From: Paenibacillus contaminans
GTDB lineage: Bacteria; Bacillota; Bacilli; Paenibacillales; NBRC-103111
Length of the DNA: 64,000 nucleotides
Assembly (NCBI RefSeq): GCF_003285015.1
Contig: NZ_QMFB01000025.1
Location: forward strand, 1-64,000
Direction: 5' to 3'
A model generated the notes under the pieces. It did not search any database. It was not told the DNA's origin and saw only the letters and a list, made by a program, of their open reading frames with translations. The translations under genes and the position numbers were made by a program. The first letter of the stretch is position 1. Each line of letters begins with the position of its first letter. This document shows positions 14,334 through 23,605 of this stretch, in pieces.

Positions 14334-16637
14334 TTGGAAAGTCGGAAGGTGAAGCTGTTGCTGCAAGCTGCAAGACAAATGCTGCAAGACGTATACGGGT
14401 ATCCGAAATTTCGGACCGGACAAGAGAACATGATCGAAACGATATTGAGCGGACGCGATGCGCTCGGGATTATGCCGACCGGCGGGGGAAAATCGATCTG
14501 CTATCAGATTCCGGCCCTGCTGCTGCCGGGTACGACGATCGTCATATCGCCGCTTATTTCATTGATGAAGGACCAGGTCGATGCGCTCGCCACGCTGGGC
14601 ATATCGGCCGCATATATCAATTCGTCGCTAACCGGATCGGAAACGATGCAGCGGCTGAGAAGCGCCGCGAACGGAGAGTACAAGCTGCTGTATGTGGCGC
14701 CGGAGCGGCTGGAGACCGACAGCTTCCGCTCGCTGCTCGAAGTTATGCCTGTGCCGCTGCTGGCGATCGACGAGGCGCACTGCGTTTCCCAGTGGGGACA
14801 TGATTTCCGGACGAGTTATACGGCGATTGCGCCGCTGCTGCGCCAGTTTCCCAAACGGCCGGTCGTAGCCGCCTTTACCGCCACGGCGACCGAAGAGGTA
14901 AAGAAGGACATGGTGCGGCTGCTCGAGCTGCGCGATCCGGGCGTTACGATTACGGGGTTCGACCGCGAAAATTTGACGTTATCCGTTCTGCGCGGGGTGA
15001 ATAAGCGGGACTATGTCGTGCAATATGTACGAGATCATCCGGAGGAAGCGGGAATTATTTATGCCTCGACAAGGAAGGACGTCGACGAACTCAGCGCATT
15101 CCTGCAAAAGCAGGGCGTTGCGGCGGGCAAATATCATGCGGGATTGACCGACGACGAGCGGCAGCAATGCCAGGACGGCTTCCTGCGCGACGATATCCGC
15201 GTTATGGTGGCGACGAATGCGTTCGGTATGGGGATCGACAAATCGAACGTGCGTTATGTGCTTCATTATAATATGCCGAAAAATATGGAAGCCTATTATC
15301 AGGAAGCGGGACGTGCGGGACGTGACGGCGAACCCGGAACATGCGTTCTGCTGTTTAGCCCTCAGGACATCCAAACACAGAAGTTTCTCATCGAGCAGTC
15401 GGTTTCCTCGCCTGAACGGAAAACGGCCGATTACAAAAAACTGCAGGCGATGGCCGATTACTGCCATACTCAGCAATGCTTGCGCAGCGCGATTTTACGG
15501 TATTTCGGCGAGCTCGATGCGGATAGCCACTGCGGAAACTGCAGCAGCTGCAATGACGACAGCGAGCTGGTGGACGTGACGGTGGAGGCGCAGAAGGTAT
15601 TTTCGTGCATTAAGCGGATGAGCGAACGGTTCGGAGCCACCCTTGTGAGCCAGGTTCTGAAAGGCTCGCGTAATAAAAGGATCGCGGAGTTTGGCTTTGA
15701 GAGGCTGCCGACTTACGGCGTGATGAGTAACTATACGGAGAAAGCGATCTCCGATTTGATTCATTCCTTTGTCGCGGAGGGATATTTGGCGCTTAGCGAA
15801 GGCCAGTACCCGGTCGTCAGTCTGCAGCAGCCAGCGGGCGCCGTGCTGAGGGGACAGGCGCAGGTCATGCGCAAGCTGCCGAAACGGAAGCAGGTCGTTT
15901 CCGGCGGGGACGAGCTGTTCGACAAGCTTCGGCGGCTTCGCAAGCAATTGGCGGATGCGGAGGGCGTGCCTCCGTATATCATTTTTGCGGACAGCACGTT
16001 GCGGGATATGGCGCTTACGATGCCGACGGACGAGCGTTCGATGCTCGAGGTCAAAGGTGTCGGACTTGCGAAGTTCAAACGGTACGGCCAGCCCTTCCTT
16101 GAGCTTTTGGTGCAGGAAGCGGGAGAGACGGAGGCGGGCAGCGGGGGCTCCGCTTATGTGGCGGAGGCGGCGCCAGCCGGTGAGCAGGCAGCGCCAAGCG
16201 CCGGTGCTGGCGCAAGCGGGTTTGCCGCACCGGAGAGCGGCCGGCGGGAGCCGCAGCGAAGTTTAGGCGCTTCGTTTGCGGAGCGTCCGACCGCCAGAAG
16301 CTCGGCTTCGCCTTCGCCGTTGGCGGACAAGCAAGCCAGTCATCTTGTTTCCTGGCAAATGTTCGCGGAGGGCCTTTCTCCGGAGGATGTAGCCAAGGAA
16401 CGCGGAATGGGGCTGATTACCGTCCAGGATCATATTATCCGCTGCGCGCTCGAAGGCTGTGAAGTCGATTGGAGCGAGCTGATTCCGGCTAACCAGGAGC
16501 CGATTATTTTGGAGGCGGTCGAACGGATCGGGGCGGACAAGCTGCGGCCGATTAAAGATGCCCTCCCGCCGGAAATCGATTATTTTGCGATCAAGGCCGT
16601 AATCGCCAAGCAGCGAATTGCAGCAGGGGATAATTGA
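14334..16637 (+). CDS. recQ: ATP-dependent DNA helicase RecQ with C-terminal HTH_40 tail
   Basis: A 767-residue SF2 helicase that unwinds DNA 3'-5' in recombination and fork repair. Visible motifs: Walker A MPTGGGKS (about 46), DEAHCVSQWGHDF (motif II), QEAGRAGRDG (motif VI), a zinc site CLRSAILRYFG...CGNCSSC, a winged-helix RQC region, and an HRDC domain (about 525-605). A Gly/Ala-rich stretch (605-665) then leads to a YpbB-like helix-turn-helix end (LVSWQMFAEGLSPEDVAKERG). It is longer than the usual 590-610 residues because of that tail. The start is TTG 14334, eight bases after AGGGG. TATAAT at 14315-14320 is unusually close to this start. Confidence 0.92.
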   Translation: MESRKVKLLLQAARQMLQDVYGYPKFRTGQENMIETILSGRDALGIMPTGGGKSICYQIPALLLPGTTIVISPLISLMKDQVDALATLGISAAYINSSLTGSETMQRLRSAANGEYKLLYVAPERLETDSFRSLLEVMPVPLLAIDEAHCVSQWGHDFRTSYTAIAPLLRQFPKRPVVAAFTATATEEVKKDMVRLLELRDPGVTITGFDRENLTLSVLRGVNKRDYVVQYVRDHPEEAGIIYASTRKDVDELSAFLQKQGVAAGKYHAGLTDDERQQCQDGFLRDDIRVMVATNAFGMGIDKSNVRYVLHYNMPKNMEAYYQEAGRAGRDGEPGTCVLLFSPQDIQTQKFLIEQSVSSPERKTADYKKLQAMADYCHTQQCLRSAILRYFGELDADSHCGNCSSCNDDSELVDVTVEAQKVFSCIKRMSERFGATLVSQVLKGSRNKRIAEFGFERLPTYGVMSNYTEKAISDLIHSFVAEGYLALSEGQYPVVSLQQPAGAVLRGQAQVMRKLPKRKQVVSGGDELFDKLRRLRKQLADAEGVPPYIIFADSTLRDMALTMPTDERSMLEVKGVGLAKFKRYGQPFLELLVQEAGETEAGSGGSAYVAEAAPAGEQAAPSAGAGASGFAAPESGRREPQRSLGASFAERPTARSSASPSPLADKQASHLVSWQMFAEGLSPEDVAKERGMGLITVQDHIIRCALEGCEVDWSELIPANQEPIILEAVERIGADKLRPIKDALPPEIDYFAIKAVIAKQRIAAGDN

Positions 16638-16818
16638 CGAATCACGTTATCCGCACCGGGTGCAGCTTTCGCACCGACGCGTTGATTTGCTGCATCGGCG
16701 TCGGCCGAACGCACCCGATGCTGTAGTTTTGTTCTTTGCATATGGTTGAATGGCGTACACGCAGGATGCGAATGCTAACACCTGAACCCTCGAAACGCGG
16801 AAGAGAGGAGCAGGCACT

Positions 16819-17568
16819 ATGAGCCATTTGACGAAAGAACAATTGACTAAGCTTCGCGGGCGTCTTGAGCGCGAGAAGACGGAGATCGAACGGCGCCTCA
16901 ATCAAAATGAAAACTACGGTCTCAGCGAATCGATGCGCGAACAGATTTCGGAGCTGTCCGCTTACGACAATCATCCTGCCGATATCGGCACGGAAATGTT
17001 CGAGCGCGGTAAAGATATTGCCCTGAACGAACGGTCGGAATTCAGGCTGGAGGATATCGACCTTGCGCTTCAGCATATGGATGCCGGTACATACGGTCAT
17101 TGCGACGTATGCGGCAAGGCGATTCCGATCGAGCGCCTTGAGGCGCTCCCGATGACGGTTACATGCGTCGACCATGCCAAGGAGCGCGACAAGTCTTTTC
17201 GCCGGCCGGTCGAGGAGCAGTTCCTGAACCCCCCGTTTGGCCGCACAAGCCTGGACGAGAAGGAAGGGCAGAACGGCTTCGACGGCGAAGACGCTTGGCA
17301 GATCGTCTCGAGCTGGGGAACCTCGAATTCTCCGGCAATGGCCGAGAATCGTCAAATCGACGGCTACGATGATATCGGCATCGAGGAAGACGAAGCCGAC
17401 GGTTATGTCGAACCGATCGAAAACTTCGTAGCAACCGATATGTACGGCAAACATGTGATGGTTGTCCGCAATGAGACGTATCGGCGGTATATGGAAGACG
17501 GGGAAGGCGAAGCGCTGCTGGAAGAGGATGATTACGGTGACGGCAGTGAAGGCGACGGTTTGAGATAG
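16819..17568 (+). CDS. yteA: TraR/DksA-type zinc-finger protein, YteA family
   Basis: A 249-residue protein of the YteA family seen in spore formers. The N-terminal half is a coiled coil (KLRGRLEREKTEIERRL) as in DksA; then comes CDVCG with a partner CVDH, so the fourth ligand of the finger is His rather than Cys. The C-terminal 100 residues are very acidic (GIEEDEADG; EEDDYGDGSEGDG). YteA-family genes are usually linked with sporulation, but the molecular role is not clear. ATG 16819 follows GAGAGGAG. A terminator ends the unit. Confidence 0.78.
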   Translation: MSHLTKEQLTKLRGRLEREKTEIERRLNQNENYGLSESMREQISELSAYDNHPADIGTEMFERGKDIALNERSEFRLEDIDLALQHMDAGTYGHCDVCGKAIPIERLEALPMTVTCVDHAKERDKSFRRPVEEQFLNPPFGRTSLDEKEGQNGFDGEDAWQIVSSWGTSNSPAMAENRQIDGYDDIGIEEDEADGYVEPIENFVATDMYGKHVMVVRNETYRRYMEDGEGEALLEEDDYGDGSEGDGLR

Positions 17569-17572
17569 TCAC

Positions 17573-17615
17573 GTACGAGAAATCCCGGGATGAGTGGTTC
17601 CGGGATTTTTCGTGC
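17573..17615 (+). terminator. Rho-independent terminator
   Basis: AAATCCCGG pairs with CCGGGATTT, extended by an outer CACG/CGTG pairing, with a short T run. It follows the YteA-like gene. Confidence 0.88.
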
Positions 17616-17634
17616 GTTTATCTTTATTAAATGA

Positions 17635-17647
17635 ACTGTACCGTACA
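17635..17647 (+). promoter_or_regulatory. Operator copy 1 for the GntR/LacI-type regulator
   Basis: ACTGTACCGTACA, near-palindromic around one base. It is the first of three copies before the regulator gene and lies upstream of the -35 box. Confidence 0.65.
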
Positions 17648-17673
17648 CTTGAAATGAAAGTCGAAAGTGATTG

Positions 17674-17703
17674 TTGACACTGGAATAATAGGCATGGTAC
17701 ATT
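17674..17703 (+). promoter_or_regulatory. Promoter of the GntR/LacI-type regulator
   Basis: A perfect -35 TTGACA (17674-17679) and TACATT (17698-17703) are separated by 18 bases. The promoter lies between operator copies 1 and 2, and copy 2 covers the expected transcription start. Confidence 0.65.
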
Positions 17704-17706
17704 TGG

Positions 17707-17719
17707 TGTACGGTACAGT
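17707..17719 (-). promoter_or_regulatory. Operator copy 2 for the GntR/LacI-type regulator
   Basis: TGTACGGTACAGT is the reverse complement of copies 1 and 3. It overlaps the predicted transcription start, a position suited to repression. Confidence 0.68.
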
Positions 17720-17735
17720 TATGCTATTTATTTAA

Positions 17736-17748
17736 ACTGTACCGTACA
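17736..17748 (+). promoter_or_regulatory. Operator copy 3 for the GntR/LacI-type regulator
   Basis: ACTGTACCGTACA, identical to copy 1, lies in the leader just before the ribosome site. The 13-base spacing logic (copies 1 and 3 exactly identical, copy 2 inverted) argues for real binding sites. Confidence 0.65.
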
Positions 17749-17772
17749 GAAGTCAAACAGAGGTGATTGCTT

Positions 17773-18828
17773 GTGAAAGAGGGTTCCGCCAACGCCAACA
17801 AGGCTAAACATTTGCATGAATTGTTGAAGCGCGAACTGGAAAGCAATAAATATGCGAAAGGCGATAAACTGCCCTCCGTAAGGGATCTCTCCGCCGCGTA
17901 CAATGTGAATAAGAGTACAGTGGTCAACGTACTGGCTACGCTAGCCAATGAAGGACTCATTATTACTGAAGCGGGGAAAGGTTCATTTGTGCAGGAAATG
18001 AAAGAGGAACAGAAGCAAATAGCCGTTTTATTTTTCGATACCGTATCGCCGTTTAGAGTCGAAACCGAGATTCTCGCACAAATCCAGAAAAATATCCGCA
18101 GCGGATATTTTCTCTCTCTGCATGACACGGCTCAAAACTACAAAGTATTCGAACGGAAAATTGAATCCTTGATCGAGAGCGGAGTCAAAGGAATCATCGC
18201 AATCCCTCCCAAATTTTACACCCCTAAGTCAAGCGATGCCGAATATTTGAACCGCCTGCTCGGCGATACCGTACCTTTGGTCTTTATTATTCGTAAAATT
18301 GAAGGCGTTCACGCCGATTTCTTCTCGATGGATTTAGACAAAGGCATTCAGAAAGCGGTTACTTACCTAGCTTCCATAGACAAAAAGAAGATTTGCCTGA
18401 TCAAACATGACAGCCAGAAATTTGTCGACGAAGAGCTTCAAGGATTGGAGGCGGCTTGCCGCAAGCATAATATCGATGTGAATCCCGATTATATTCTGGA
18501 GTACGACGACAATGTCGAGACGATCAGCAGCAAGCTGATGTCTATTCTCCCAAAAGTGGATGCAATCATAGGGCCGGACCATACCTTGTGTTCGCTGCAG
18601 GGAGTTATTCGGAACAGCCGTAAGCATATTCCGTCGGAGTTGTCTATCGTCGGCATCAACGATGTCGTCTCGCATTATTTTTCGCCGCCGCTTACATCCG
18701 TCCGATTCCCTGTGGAGAAAATCGGAGTAAACGCTATACACACCATGATAGACAGACTGGAACGAGGAGGGGCTGCGGATAAGATCGAGAAAAACTTCAT
18801 ACCGGACCTGGTCATTCGGGAAACCTAG
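17773..18828 (+). CDS. GntR-HTH / LacI-type sensor transcriptional regulator (AraR-like layout)
   Basis: A 351-residue protein. The first 70 residues form a GntR winged helix (KGDKLPSVRDLSAAYNVNKS, then LANEGLIITEAGKGSFV). The rest is a periplasmic-binding-protein-like sugar sensor (IGVNAIHTMIDRL; LSIVGINDVV). This is the layout of AraR. GTG 17773 is preferred over TTG 17767 because AGAGGTGA ends six bases before it. Three copies of the same palindrome flank its promoter, so it probably represses itself and the transporter genes that follow. The inducer is unknown, but should be a sugar moved by the adjacent importer. Confidence 0.85.
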   Translation: MKEGSANANKAKHLHELLKRELESNKYAKGDKLPSVRDLSAAYNVNKSTVVNVLATLANEGLIITEAGKGSFVQEMKEEQKQIAVLFFDTVSPFRVETEILAQIQKNIRSGYFLSLHDTAQNYKVFERKIESLIESGVKGIIAIPPKFYTPKSSDAEYLNRLLGDTVPLVFIIRKIEGVHADFFSMDLDKGIQKAVTYLASIDKKKICLIKHDSQKFVDEELQGLEAACRKHNIDVNPDYILEYDDNVETISSKLMSILPKVDAIIGPDHTLCSLQGVIRNSRKHIPSELSIVGINDVVSHYFSPPLTSVRFPVEKIGVNAIHTMIDRLERGGAADKIEKNFIPDLVIRET

Positions 18829-18985
18829 GGCGTGTCTGAGAACTCCAAGGGGAGCGGATTTAGCCGAATTTTCGTTCCTCCATCGCCCTAATCTCTTGAA
18901 GGAGGTGAGCAAGCAGAGCGCTTAGCATCGGCAGACTACACTTGCCGTAATAGCATGCATTACTTTTCCAGGAGAGGAGTCGTCT

Positions 18986-19960
18986 ATGTCGTTTTCGCCG
19001 GGAAAGGAGCCGTCTTTGCACTTATCTGCCGGCGGGACAGCTTTCGGAAGGGGAAAAACCGCTAAGGAGATATGGAAAAATAGACATTACTATATTCTTC
19101 TGCTCCCTGCTTTGTTATTCTTTATCCTTTTCCACTATGTCCCTATGGCAGGCATCATACTGGCGTTTAAAGATTTTTCTTACGCAAAAGGCATCTTTGG
19201 CAGCGAATGGGTCGGGCTCGAGCATTTCAATCGCCTATTCGGCAGTAATTCTTTCTATGAAGTTCTGGCAAATACGCTGATCATCAGTTTTTACCGTCTC
19301 GCCTTCGTTTTTGTAGCGCCGATTATTTTCGCCATGCTGCTCAACGAGCTGCGAAATGTCAAATTCAAGCGAACGGTGCAAACGATCTCGTACTTGCCGC
19401 ATTTTATTTCCTGGGTGGTGCTGGGGGGCATCGTTATGGAGCTGCTCTCGCCGACAAGGGGAATCGTCAATTATTTCATCCAGTTATTCGGCTTCGAACC
19501 CATCTATTTTCTGTCCAGCAGCGAGCACTTCCGCAGCGTGCTGATCGTCTCGGATATTTGGCAGTCCGTCGGCTGGGGGAGCATCATTTATTTGGCCGCA
19601 ATTGCCGGCATCAATCCGGATCAGTACGAATCGGCTTCAATCGACGGCGCGACAAGATGGCAGATGGCAGTCAAGATTACGATCCCCTCCATATTGCCGA
19701 CAATCGTCATTCTGTTTATTTTTCAGCTTGGCGGGATCATGCATGCCGGCTTCGACCAAATATTTAATCTGTACAATCCATCGGTGTACAAAGTAGCGGA
19801 TATTATCGATACATACGTATACCGGATCGGACTGGTCAACCTCGAGTACGATTATACGACTGCCGTCGGTTTGTTCAAAAATGTCGTGGGCTTCATACTC
19901 GTCATTTTGGCCAATATCGTCACCGGTCGGATCAGAGAGGGGGAGTACAGACTGTGGTGA
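18986..19960 (+). CDS. CUT1 sugar ABC transporter permease, LplB-like
   Basis: A 324-residue inner-membrane protein with six membrane segments. The cytoplasmic EAA loop reads EYESASIDGATRWQMAVKIT, the site that docks the ATPase. It is closest in layout to LplB/YteP permeases that import oligosaccharides. ATG 18986 follows AGGAGAGGAG. Its last seven bases overlap the next permease gene. No ATPase gene is nearby, so a shared MsmX-type ATPase is expected. Confidence 0.88.
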   Translation: MSFSPGKEPSLHLSAGGTAFGRGKTAKEIWKNRHYYILLLPALLFFILFHYVPMAGIILAFKDFSYAKGIFGSEWVGLEHFNRLFGSNSFYEVLANTLIISFYRLAFVFVAPIIFAMLLNELRNVKFKRTVQTISYLPHFISWVVLGGIVMELLSPTRGIVNYFIQLFGFEPIYFLSSSEHFRSVLIVSDIWQSVGWGSIIYLAAIAGINPDQYESASIDGATRWQMAVKITIPSILPTIVILFIFQLGGIMHAGFDQIFNLYNPSVYKVADIIDTYVYRIGLVNLEYDYTTAVGLFKNVVGFILVILANIVTGRIREGEYRLW

Positions 19961-20817
19961 AGCGAAAATGGAGCGTGTTCGACGGCTTGAATTACATCTT
20001 CATGATCTTTGCGGCAATGGTATTCTTTTATCCTTTTTGGCAGACGCTCGTATTATCGTTTTCGGGTTCCGGATATGCGACCAGCGTCGGGTTGAAGTTC
20101 ATCCCGCTCGAGTTTTCGCTAGAATCCTATAAAACGGTGTTTTCGACGCACAGCATTTATGTGGGCTACGGAAATACGCTGTTCCGTACGGTTGTCGGAA
20201 CGGCGCTGACGATTGCGGTCACTTATTGTGCAGCGTATACGCTTTCCAGAAGAAGCCTTCCTTTTAAAAGAAGCATCACTTTTTTCATTGTGGTTACGAT
20301 GTTTTTCTCCGGCGGACTTGTCCCCACCTTTCTGGTGATGAAAAGCTACGGTCTTGTCGGCACAAAGCTGGCGCTCATTCTGCCGATGCTTACATCCGCA
20401 TGGAACCTGATCATTACAAGAAATTTCATCGCCTCGATCAGCCACGAAATCGAAGAAGCGGCATTGGTCGACGGCGCGCATCCGTTGAAAATCGTATTTT
20501 GGGTTATGTTTCCGATTTCACTGCCGATCATCGCCGCGCTGACAATCTGGACCGCGGTCTCCCATTGGAACGCATGGTTCGACGCGATGATTTATACGAG
20601 CAAGGAGAAGGATATTGTCCTGCAGCTCGTCTTGCGGCGCCTTCTGATCGATACGCAATCCGAACAGAGCATCCTGCAGTCTACACTTGCTTCCACGACT
20701 AGCGAAACGATCAAATCTGCGACGATCATCGTCGCTATCGCCCCTATTCTTTGCGTGTATCCGTTTCTCCAAAAATATTTTACGAAAGGCATTATGGTGG
20801 GCTCGGTTAAAGGTTAA
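19954..20817 (+). CDS. CUT1 carbohydrate ABC transporter permease, LplC/YtcP-like
   Basis: A 287-residue membrane protein with six segments and the EAA loop EIEEAALVDGAHPLKIVFW. The GTG start at 19954 sits inside the stop region of the preceding gene (GTGGTGA), which points to translational coupling. The ribosome site AGAGAGGGGG precedes it. It should form a heterodimer with the preceding permease. Confidence 0.88.
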   Translation: MVKRKWSVFDGLNYIFMIFAAMVFFYPFWQTLVLSFSGSGYATSVGLKFIPLEFSLESYKTVFSTHSIYVGYGNTLFRTVVGTALTIAVTYCAAYTLSRRSLPFKRSITFFIVVTMFFSGGLVPTFLVMKSYGLVGTKLALILPMLTSAWNLIITRNFIASISHEIEEAALVDGAHPLKIVFWVMFPISLPIIAALTIWTAVSHWNAWFDAMIYTSKEKDIVLQLVLRRLLIDTQSEQSILQSTLASTTSETIKSATIIVAIAPILCVYPFLQKYFTKGIMVGSVKG

Positions 20818-20864
20818 ATTTTCGGAATCTTCTTGAAATTTGAACTTCGGGAGGTCTATTTGTC

Positions 20865-22463
20865 ATGTCTTTGAAAACGCATACGTTTAAGAAAAAGCAT
20901 GTCCGCGGATCCGTTTTTGCACTCGCTTGTTTGCTTTTGCTATCGGCATGCGGCGGGGAGAGCGGCGGCACTTCGCCTGAACCGTCAAGCCCTTCCGCTT
21001 CTAGTGAAAAAAAGGAACCGTTGAAGATTTCCATTATCGCCTATCCTGCCAACGGTCTGATGCCCCTCGACGGAACCAAAACGCAAAAGATGCTTGAGGA
21101 ACGGTTTCATGTCAAGTTCGAGGTGCTCCCCGTCGACGGTTCTCAGCCTGAAAAGTTCAACCTGTACTGGGCGCAGGGCGGAAAGGCAGACGTCATTATG
21201 GCGTTTGGCGGAAACTATACCGCTCTGATCGATCAAGGGATGTTCAGAGAAATCAGCACGGAGCAATTGTACAAGAAAATGCCGGTATGGATGCAGAAGG
21301 TCGAAAGTCTTGTCGGCGATCCGGCGCTGGTTAAGAAGTTAATGCTATACAAAGACAAACAATACGCCATTCCGTTCACGCACGGCCCGCTAATGGAAAG
21401 CGGCATTATGATCGCCCGTAAAGACTGGATGAATAAAGTCGGTATTTCGAAACAGCCGGAAAGTTTGGCGGAGTTCGAAGCTTTGCTCAAGGCGTTTACG
21501 GAGAACGATCCGGACGGCAACAACAAGAAAGACACTTACGGAATTCATGGCGGCCAGCGTTATAACTTCAACTACGTATGGGGCGCTTTCGGGTTAATGC
21601 CAAATACCTTTACGCAGCGTGACGGCAAGATCGCCTACACGAGCGTTTTGCCGCAATACAAAGAAGCGCTGAAGCTGCTTCAGAAATGGTATAAGGCAGG
21701 TTATATCGACCCGGAATTCGTCACGGACGACCGCACGCAGCAGCGCAACAAGTGGAGCGAGGGCAAATTCGGCATTTTGGCGGACAATGGGTTCTGGATG
21801 GATTCCGCCAGAGGCGAGAATGGCGTCTTGAAAATGCTTGAAATGAAAAACAGCGCTGCACAATTCCAGTTCATGTCTCCATTCCAAGGACCTGACGGCT
21901 CCAAAGGTTCGTTTGTCGATTTCCCTTCGATTACAGGGGACGGGGCCATTTATTTCGGTAAGGGCGCATCGGACGAAATTGTCGCCAAGATGATGGAGAT
22001 CAAGGAAGCGCTCGCCTCCGACTGGGGGCTGTACAAGGAAGCCTATTTCGGTACGGAGGGTACGGATTACACAATCGACGCGAATGGCAAGCTGAAAATT
22101 TCTCCGGATCTGAACAGCGAGAAAATCAACAAAGCCGGTATTGCTCAAACATTCGGCCTCATGCCGATCACGATGGATTGGATGAAGAATACGATGAACG
22201 AGCGGGACGAGATTGTTCATCGCCAAGGGCTGGAACAGCCGAAAGTGTTCAACGGCATGGATTTTGCGGTCAGTCAAGTTAATAAAGCGCAAGAGAAGAA
22301 AGGGGCGGACGTTCTCAAGATTGTCGACGAATATTACATCAATGCCATTACCGGCAAAGCGGATATCGACGGGACATGGGATAAGTATGTGGAAAATGCA
22401 AACAAAGCGGGGCTAAGCGATATTCTCGCGGAATTCCAAACGTTATACAAGGATAACAAATAG
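20865..22463 (+). CDS. extracellular sugar-binding lipoprotein, LplA-like
   Basis: A 532-residue lipoprotein. The signal ends in the lipobox LLSACGG (Cys near residue 28), followed by a Ser/Pro-rich spacer and a large binding-protein fold (DGTKTQKMLEERFHVKFEVLP near the N-terminus). It should capture an oligosaccharide outside the cell and hand it to the two preceding permeases. Length is typical of LplA-type binding proteins. ATG follows GGGAGG. Confidence 0.9.
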   Translation: MSLKTHTFKKKHVRGSVFALACLLLLSACGGESGGTSPEPSSPSASSEKKEPLKISIIAYPANGLMPLDGTKTQKMLEERFHVKFEVLPVDGSQPEKFNLYWAQGGKADVIMAFGGNYTALIDQGMFREISTEQLYKKMPVWMQKVESLVGDPALVKKLMLYKDKQYAIPFTHGPLMESGIMIARKDWMNKVGISKQPESLAEFEALLKAFTENDPDGNNKKDTYGIHGGQRYNFNYVWGAFGLMPNTFTQRDGKIAYTSVLPQYKEALKLLQKWYKAGYIDPEFVTDDRTQQRNKWSEGKFGILADNGFWMDSARGENGVLKMLEMKNSAAQFQFMSPFQGPDGSKGSFVDFPSITGDGAIYFGKGASDEIVAKMMEIKEALASDWGLYKEAYFGTEGTDYTIDANGKLKISPDLNSEKINKAGIAQTFGLMPITMDWMKNTMNERDEIVHRQGLEQPKVFNGMDFAVSQVNKAQEKKGADVLKIVDEYYINAITGKADIDGTWDKYVENANKAGLSDILAEFQTLYKDNK

Positions 22464-22577
22464 TTCGCGAAACGCAAGAAGTCTGAAATCCTGAGAACTT
22501 AAAATCTAAATATGCGCTCAAAAAACGCTATGATTAGCTTAGTGCCTTTGAGCGTAGAGAAGGGAATGGATATAACC

Positions 22578-23582
22578 ATGAAACGAACAATAGTCATCGA
22601 TAACGTATGCGGATGGCCGAATTTGACCCGAATGCCGGACGGCTCCTTGATCAGCGTTGTGTTTAACCACCCAAGCCATGGGGAAGCGGAAGCGGAAGTA
22701 GATTGCTATAGAAGCGACGACGAAGGCGCAACTTGGCGTTATCATGGGACTCCTGCGCAACACGACCCGACGTGCAACCGAATGAACGCCGCTTGCGGTA
22801 TCGCGGTTAACGGCGATTTCCTCGTCCTGGTCGGCGGCTGGGACCGCCGGCCGGCCAAGGGCGAGGCTGTCCCGCCTTACGAAGAGTGCAACAGACTGCC
22901 CGCTGTCGTTTGTCGCTCTGCGGATAACGGCCGGACCTTCAAGGTGTCGCCGTTTCACTATACGGTGCCGGGGGACGACCATGTGCTGGTTCCTTATGGC
23001 GATATTTTCAGAATCGGAGGCAGTACGTTAGCTTGCGCTTGTTATACAGTAACAAAGGATATGGAGTACACCCGCTCATACGTTATTTTCAGCGACGACG
23101 ACGGGTTCACGTGGACACGGCACGGATTGATATCCGGCAATAATCATCACGAGACTGCGCTATGGTTTCATGACAAGGAACACGGCATCGCCATATGCAG
23201 AGAAAACGCCTGCGATCGCCTGGATCAGTTCACAACTGAGGACGGCGGGCAAACTTGGCAGTTCGATCAGCAGATCACATGCCCCGGAATTCTTCCTGCG
23301 CATGTCATGAAGCTCGATAACGGTCAACTGCTTATGACTTGCGGCGTACGCATTCAAGGACTTTGGGGCATTGGCGTTAGCTGCAGTAAGGACGGCGGGA
23401 AAAACTGGAGCAGACTTAGAGCAATATGCAATTTCGGGGAATTGAAAGACGGGGGTTACCCGACTAGCGTTCAATTGGATAATGGGGAGATCGTAACTCA
23501 CTACTACGCTAGCGGCATACCTTTCCATGAGCGGTACTTTGTCGGGCAAGTCAAATGGAATTTTGGCGAAGTTTTTGAATGA
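22578..23582 (+). CDS. sialidase-fold (Asp-box, BNR repeat) protein, cytoplasmic
   Basis: A 334-residue beta-propeller protein with five Asp boxes: SDDEGATW, SADNGRTF, SDDDGFTW, TEDGGQTW and SKDGGKNW. It has no signal peptide, so it works in the cytoplasm. Asp boxes occur in sialidases and in many other glycan-active propellers; I cannot confirm a sialidase arginine triad. A location just after an importer suggests hydrolysis or binding of the imported oligosaccharide. In-frame ATGs at 22566 and 22578 are both possible; the ribosome site GAGAAGGGA is close to the former and distant from the latter. Confidence 0.75.
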   Translation: MKRTIVIDNVCGWPNLTRMPDGSLISVVFNHPSHGEAEAEVDCYRSDDEGATWRYHGTPAQHDPTCNRMNAACGIAVNGDFLVLVGGWDRRPAKGEAVPPYEECNRLPAVVCRSADNGRTFKVSPFHYTVPGDDHVLVPYGDIFRIGGSTLACACYTVTKDMEYTRSYVIFSDDDGFTWTRHGLISGNNHHETALWFHDKEHGIAICRENACDRLDQFTTEDGGQTWQFDQQITCPGILPAHVMKLDNGQLLMTCGVRIQGLWGIGVSCSKDGGKNWSRLRAICNFGELKDGGYPTSVQLDNGEIVTHYYASGIPFHERYFVGQVKWNFGEVFE

Positions 23583-23605
23583 ATGCAGCTGCATTACGGT
23601 TAGAA

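Noticed and set aside
16642-17454. A 270-codon minus-strand open frame
   Set aside because: It runs opposite to the YteA-like gene and the gap before it; the plus-strand zinc-finger protein is the real gene.
18829-18985. Insertion-sequence end suggested by GTGTCTGAGAAC next to the GntR/LacI-type gene
   Set aside because: No matching inverted end, target duplication or transposase gene is visible in the window.
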